Shown here in pieces: positions 30,132 through 34,702 of a stretch of 34,702 bases of DNA (the stretch's first letter is position 1; each line of letters starts with the position of its first letter). A program made the translations under genes and the position numbers. Below the pieces are notes generated by a model. It was not told where the DNA came from. It saw nothing but the letters and a program-made list of their open reading frames with translations, and ran no database searches. This stretch comes from Candidatus Rifleibacteriota bacterium (lineage in GTDB: Bacteria > Muiribacteriota > UBA6191 > JACPRK01 > JACQZM01), in assembly GCA_016213885.1 (NCBI GenBank), contig JACQZM010000068.1:1-34702 (forward strand), given 5' to 3'.

Positions 30132-33100
30132 TTACCACAGGCAGAACTTGCAGCCGAACCCTCCGTGGATGATGTTGAAGTGGAACTTGATCGGCGGGCA
30201 GAACTCGACCGACACGTTCCCGTCCGAATCGATGTCGGCGCCGAACCCGAAGTGGACCGTGCCGAGCCAGCAGTGGAACCCCACCGTGAAGCCCGCGTGG
30301 ACGGACACGGAGAGCGGGTTGGTGGAGAACCTGAATCCGAAGTCCACGTCCGCGGAGAGCGGGCCCAGGGTGACGTCCCACCTGAACGAGAGGACACCGG
30401 TCGGGTCGATCTTCACGTCCATCGTGGCGAGTGTGTGGTTCGCTAACTTGAGGTCTCCGTGGAACCGGGTCTTCGGCGTCCAGTTCGCCTCGATCGCGGC
30501 GGTGCCGAAGAACCCGGTCCCGTTGACCCCGGCATTCAGGTCACCCAGGAACGACATCCCGTGCCCCGAGATGTGCCCTTGAACGAAGCTCTTGGCGATG
30601 TAGAGGTCCGTCGTGCACGACACGATAAGCCCGTCGTTGGAGTCCAGGACGAACTTGCCGCCCGAGGTCTCGAACCCCAGGACCCTCGTCGAGGAGTCAC
30701 CCTCGAAGTGGAAGTACCCGTCGAACCTGATCTCGCCCGAGATGGCGAAGTCGAGATCCAGCACGCCCGAGTAACCGAACTTGAACTCGAGCTGGGCCTT
30801 GAACCCCCCGGTGATCGTCTGGCCGGTCTCGAACAGGAAGTCCGACTGGATCGCGCCCTTCTTGTACTGGAACACCACGTTCTTGAAGGCCCCCGCGGAC
30901 CATACCTTGCCGCTCAGCCCGCCCAGCGCGCTCCGGGCGAGCTTGAGCATTCCGGGGCTGGCGCCGTCGAGCTGCGCGGTCATGCCGGTGCGGGCATCGC
31001 TCAGCACCCAGAACCCTCCGGATGACGACGGGACCTGCCCCTGCAACTGCCCGGACCCCATATCGGTGTACGTCCCGGCGATCGACGCCGGTTGCTTCAC
31101 CGTGACCGTCCGGGTGAGGTGGTTCGCCTGGAAGGCGCCGAACAGGTCGACCAGGTTGTCGACGAGCTGGATCGAGGTCGTGGCGCTCGTCGGCGCCGAC
31201 CCGGATTTCGAGGTCGTTCCCGGAAGCGAGTCGATGAAGAACTGCCCGGGGACGTTCGGGTAGGGCGACGGATCGCCGTACGGCCCGCAGCTCTCGAGCT
31301 GGTCCAGCAGGGCGACGTTGCCTGCGTCGACCGAGACGAGCTGGGCGCCGTCGGAGCGCCGGTTGAACAGGAGGCTCCGCGGACGGACGACCGCCTGCAC
31401 CGCACCCGCGGCGAGCTCCAGTCTCAGCGCGTTCACGATCAGCGGGTCGCCGTCCATCGAAAGGCCGCTGGCGACCAGCTTCGAGAGGTCCGTCTGCCTC
31501 AACCGGGCGGCCTGGTCCTGGCAGCGCTGGATCGCCTTGGCCGTGTCCGGCCCGCCATCGAAGATCACCAGGTCGCGGACGGTCTGGGATTCCGACCCGC
31601 CCGCGCCCTTCACCGTCACCGTGAACGGCTTCGCCAGGAGCACCGTGTCCCTCAGCTCGAACTGTTCCAGATCGGACGCGCCGGAAAGCGCGCCGGTCTG
31701 CTGCCCGCCGCTCTGCGAGGGAGGGGTCAGGTAGTAGGCGAGGTCCTCGAGGATGAGGAGCATCGCCGCGCTGGTACCCTTGAACGAGATGCCGACCTGG
31801 CGGCCGGTGCTCGTGAGGTGGTCGACCCCCCCCTTCGTGTTCGGGTCGTTGAAGAGCATCGACCAGATCATCTGGCCGAGCATGTAGGGCGACGAATCCC
31901 AGTTGAAGATGGCGCCCTTGAACTGCTGCATCTGGTGGACGGCCGTCCGGAGATCGAGGAGGATCGATCCCTTCATGACCGCGGTGAACTCGGTGTCAGG
32001 GGAATCGTACTTCACCGTGCCGTAGTCGGTGAAGAAGGCGTGGTACCCCCCCTTGTCGTCGAGCTGGTAGGCGACGACCCACCCCAGGATCTTCGGGGCG
32101 TCGTACCCGAGGACCGGGTCATCCCGATTGAAGTCCTTCGCGACCTTCCGGGAGAGCTCGCCCAGGTCTTGCCCCTGGGGCGGCGAAGGAGGCGGGCCCG
32201 GGTCCGGTGGCTGGGGACCCGGGTCGGGCGGCTCCTTCCCCGGAGGCGGCTGGGGCGCGGGGGGCAAAGAGGGAGGCGGCGTGGGTGGCCCTAGCTGTTC
32301 CAACCCCTGCGCGCCCTCGTACTGGCAATACCATCCCAGCTGTTCCTTGTAGAGAGCCACCAGGTTGTCGCCCCAGTCACTGTGCGACGAGACGCGCCTG
32401 GGGTCGTCGGCTGGCATCGGAGGGATACTGCCCTTGTGAACGTTCATGAGGGCATAACTGTACTCGTTGTAGTAGTCGCCCCATCTCGAGAGGCGGTCCT
32501 TCAGGGGCACTCTCCACGCGTCGCGGTCCTGGTGCCACTTTCGCCAGGGGGCGTACGCCGCGGTCACCTGCTCGCACCGATCGAACGCGGCCCGCTTCGC
32601 CTCCCACACCGGGACCGCCTGCTGGTACGCGGCCTCCTGATCGCCAGCGACCAGCGATCCCTTCACCACCGAGACGAGCTGGCTCCCGTGGGCCTCCACG
32701 ATCGACGTCAGCTGGAGGATCGTGCCCGCCACCGTCAGCGTCGTCACCCCGACCAGCGGGACCGACCCGGTGTACACCTGCGTCCCCTTGGGGTACTCCA
32801 CCTTGAACGGGGCCGACGAGCCGAAGAGCGTGGTACGCATTCTCCCGTCGGAGCTATCGAGCTCGCGCGGGCGGATCTCGAGGCCGCCGTGGAGCCCGAC
32901 CATGTTCCTCAGGTGAACCGAGAGCGCCCGGTCCGGGTCGAAGATCCGCTCCGGCGGCGACGACGCGTTCATGAGATCGATCGCCGCCTGCACGTACTTG
33001 CGGCAGTCGATCCACTCGTCCTTGACCGTCCCCGTGAACCCCGTCCCGTAGTCCGACGTGAACGAGAACGACGTCGACACCGGTTGTTTCTGCATCGAGA

Positions 33101-34702
33101 TGATGTCCGGGATCGTCGGCACGTTCGCCCCGGAGCCGAAGTAGTCGGCCAATGTGCAGAGATCCTTGAACACCGGCAACCCGGGAGAGTTGCCCTTGTC
33201 GAGGATGTCCTGGTTGGGCTGGACCGAGTAAGCGCCCTTGAGCGTGACCAGGTCCACGAACCTGAGATCGAACGAGCCGGTCCGCTTGTCCGGAGGGATC
33301 AGCTCCGGGACGCTCTTGGGGTCGGTGAACAGCTTGATGACGATCTGGATGAACTGGAACGTCCACACGATCCCTTCGGCGATCTTGTCGTCGGAGAACG
33401 CATCCGTCAGGTAGTACATCCCGTCGATGATCGTCAGGATGCAGACCTTCTCGTCCTTGGTGGCCTCGGACAGGTAGCCCACCGGCAGGTTCGGGACGAC
33501 CTTGTGCATGACCTCCGGCAGGCCGAACTTGAGGTCGCCGATCCCGGGGCCCCGGAAGATCCCCCGGATCTCGCTAGCACCCTTGGTCTTCAGGAGCTGG
33601 GTCAGCGGATCCCAGCAGTTGTCCTTGAACCCGTTGACCACGTCCTTCACGAACTCGAGCGCGAACGTCGCGCTCGGCATCTTCGGCGCGGGAAGACCGA
33701 CGCCGGCGCACGCCTGGAACCCGAACAGGCCCAGGGTGAGGGAGATCTCGTCGAAGAACGCGAAGCCGAACGGCGGGATCGAGCTGGGCAGGATATACGT
33801 GACGTTCTGGCCGCCGAATCCCAGCCCGAAGAAGAAGTCCGAACCGACCCGTACGGTCGCGGTGCAGCCCACTCCCATGAAGCCCGGGAAGATCTGCTTG
33901 TAGGAGAGGTCCTTGAAGAAGAGCCTGCCGATGAAGAACTCGATCCTGAGCTCGGGGTCGCACGTGATGTCGAACTGGAACGAGCTCGGCGGGATGAGCG
34001 AGAACGCCAATGTGAGCGTGAACTTGCTCGGTTTCGTGAGGACGAGCGAGAGGTCGAGGTCGAGGTCGATCGACGGGCCGCTCGACACGGCGAGCTTCGA
34101 GATGGTGATCTCCCCCTGGGCGACTTCGATGTCGAAGGGGATCGTGATCCTATCCAGAGCCTTGGCCGAGAACTGGAGGCGGGTCTTCCCGTCCTTGTCC
34201 TTGGCGAGCCCGATCACGCAGTCCAGGCTGACCGGGTTGTCGTCCTTCTGGCCGAGCACCACGTTGAGCGGGCGCTTGACCACGATCGTCGCCTCGCCGT
34301 CTGCTTCGAACGTGCCGTTCGTGCGCTTGATCACGAACCGGTGTATGTCCAGTCCGATCGGGAGCCACGAGATCCCCAGGTCGAGGTCCGTCTTCACCTC
34401 GAGCTCGAAATCACCGTCCGTCCCGAACGAGAGGGAGCCGCTGACCGTCTTGCCGCCGATCCCTGGCCAGTCCGAAGGGAACTCGAGCGACGCCGCCACC
34501 GAGACGGACGGGCTCCGGTCGACGGACTTCGTGATCGCGAGGCCGTCTGCGGAGATCTTGAAGCCACCGGTGCCGCCGATGTCGAGGTCGACGTTCTTGA
34601 GGTCCTTGAGCGCGAGCTGGAAGTTCTTCTGGGTGCCGATCGTGAGCGCCAGGGTTCCGTAGTAGCTCCTCCCGCCGGCGGTGATCGTGGCGGTCCCGGA
34701 GA
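30132..34702 (-). CDS. Giant beta-rich protein of unknown function (N-terminus beyond window)
   Basis: About 1523 codons are open from the window edge to TAA 30132, so the true start lies outside. I do not recognise the family. Both ends consist of repeated short strands rich in Gly, Phe and Asp alternating with hydrophobic residues (for example LDLGISWLPIGLDIHRF and VSVHAGFTVGFHCWLGTVH), as in large beta-solenoid or barrel-like surface proteins. A Pro-rich linker (PPTPPPSLPPAPQPPPG, about residues 805-845 of the part seen) separates two halves. A helical segment (about 710-790) precedes it. The C-terminus FGCKFCLW is unusual. The protein is likely secreted or on the surface, expressed with the redoxin-like gene. 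Confidence 0.6.
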   Translation of the reverse strand, partial: SGTATITAGGRSYYGTLALTIGTQKNFQLALKDLKNVDLDIGGTGGFKISADGLAITKSVDRSPSVSVAASLEFPSDWPGIGGKTVSGSLSFGTDGDFELEVKTDLDLGISWLPIGLDIHRFVIKRTNGTFEADGEATIVVKRPLNVVLGQKDDNPVSLDCVIGLAKDKDGKTRLQFSAKALDRITIPFDIEVAQGEITISKLAVSSGPSIDLDLDLSLVLTKPSKFTLTLAFSLIPPSSFQFDITCDPELRIEFFIGRLFFKDLSYKQIFPGFMGVGCTATVRVGSDFFFGLGFGGQNVTYILPSSIPPFGFAFFDEISLTLGLFGFQACAGVGLPAPKMPSATFALEFVKDVVNGFKDNCWDPLTQLLKTKGASEIRGIFRGPGIGDLKFGLPEVMHKVVPNLPVGYLSEATKDEKVCILTIIDGMYYLTDAFSDDKIAEGIVWTFQFIQIVIKLFTDPKSVPELIPPDKRTGSFDLRFVDLVTLKGAYSVQPNQDILDKGNSPGLPVFKDLCTLADYFGSGANVPTIPDIISMQKQPVSTSFSFTSDYGTGFTGTVKDEWIDCRKYVQAAIDLMNASSPPERIFDPDRALSVHLRNMVGLHGGLEIRPRELDSSDGRMRTTLFGSSAPFKVEYPKGTQVYTGSVPLVGVTTLTVAGTILQLTSIVEAHGSQLVSVVKGSLVAGDQEAAYQQAVPVWEAKRAAFDRCEQVTAAYAPWRKWHQDRDAWRVPLKDRLSRWGDYYNEYSYALMNVHKGSIPPMPADDPRRVSSHSDWGDNLVALYKEQLGWYCQYEGAQGLEQLGPPTPPPSLPPAPQPPPGKEPPDPGPQPPDPGPPPSPPQGQDLGELSRKVAKDFNRDDPVLGYDAPKILGWVVAYQLDDKGGYHAFFTDYGTVKYDSPDTEFTAVMKGSILLDLRTAVHQMQQFKGAIFNWDSSPYMLGQMIWSMLFNDPNTKGGVDHLTSTGRQVGISFKGTSAAMLLILEDLAYYLTPPSQSGGQQTGALSGASDLEQFELRDTVLLAKPFTVTVKGAGGSESQTVRDLVIFDGGPDTAKAIQRCQDQAARLRQTDLSKLVASGLSMDGDPLIVNALRLELAAGAVQAVVRPRSLLFNRRSDGAQLVSVDAGNVALLDQLESCGPYGDPSPYPNVPGQFFIDSLPGTTSKSGSAPTSATTSIQLVDNLVDLFGAFQANHLTRTVTVKQPASIAGTYTDMGSGQLQGQVPSSSGGFWVLSDARTGMTAQLDGASPGMLKLARSALGGLSGKVWSAGAFKNVVFQYKKGAIQSDFLFETGQTITGGFKAQLEFKFGYSGVLDLDFAISGEIRFDGYFHFEGDSSTRVLGFETSGGKFVLDSNDGLIVSCTTDLYIAKSFVQGHISGHGMSFLGDLNAGVNGTGFFGTAAIEANWTPKTRFHGDLKLANHTLATMDVKIDPTGVLSFRWDVTLGPLSADVDFGFRFSTNPLSVSVHAGFTVGFHCWLGTVHFGFGADIDSDGNVSVEFCPPIKFHFNIIHGGFGCKFCLW

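Overview
The window is very GC-rich and gene-dense. It probably comes from the chromosome of an uncultured, at least partly anaerobic bacterium. Ferredoxin, corrinoid and radical-SAM enzymes sit beside Ser/Thr kinase, HEAT-repeat, formylglycine-generating-enzyme-like, prokaryotic RING and VapBC genes. That mix is common in Planctomycetota, Acidobacteriota and related MAGs, but there is no rRNA or marker gene, so the taxonomy is a weak inference. No tRNA, rRNA or CRISPR array was seen.

Layout. 1-5525: a cut-off methyltransferase and a frame-broken class III aminotransferase on the minus strand, a divergent RND/MMPL-type exporter, a hairpin between convergent genes, and a secreted protein of unknown function. 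5526-6044: a regulatory intergenic region with a modular dispersed repeat, a REP-like palindrome and a CRP/FNR-like dyad. 6045-14636: a co-directional cluster with mostly overlapping start and stop codons: FabZ-like dehydratase, MetV-MetF fusion, IorA (two frame breaks), IorB, CpaM-like methyltransferase, membrane HgcA-HgcB-like corrinoid/ferredoxin fusion, radical SAM/SPASM protein and, after a 132-bp gap, a NapH-like polyferredoxin. 14664-19797 (minus): hybrid histidine kinase and a membrane-anchored HEAT protein. 20065-23181: a Ser/Thr kinase-HEAT protein that has lost its N-terminus at a repeat boundary.

23182-27955 is a scrap yard of gene pieces around two intact VapBC modules and a membrane RING protein. 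It holds a PIN fragment, a kinase C-lobe fragment, a deleted duplicate of the kinase-HEAT gene, the first 20 codons of an Rrf2-type regulator, two copies of an 84-bp repeat and an FGE-sulfatase pseudogene. 27956-34702 encodes two cysteine-poor thioredoxin-fold secreted paralogs and a giant beta-rich protein that runs off the window.

The most interesting system is the 6045-14636 cluster. The membrane corrinoid protein carries the HgcA cap-helix signature (NVWCAAG) with altered following residues, is fused to an HgcB-like ferredoxin, and is encoded with a CpaM-type methyltransferase, a methylene-THF-reductase-like fusion, a 2-oxoacid:ferredoxin oxidoreductase, a SPASM radical SAM enzyme and a membrane polyferredoxin. 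My inference is a membrane-bound, corrinoid-dependent one-carbon transfer pathway powered by reduced ferredoxin. Its substrate is unknown. Mercury methylation is not supported by the motif.
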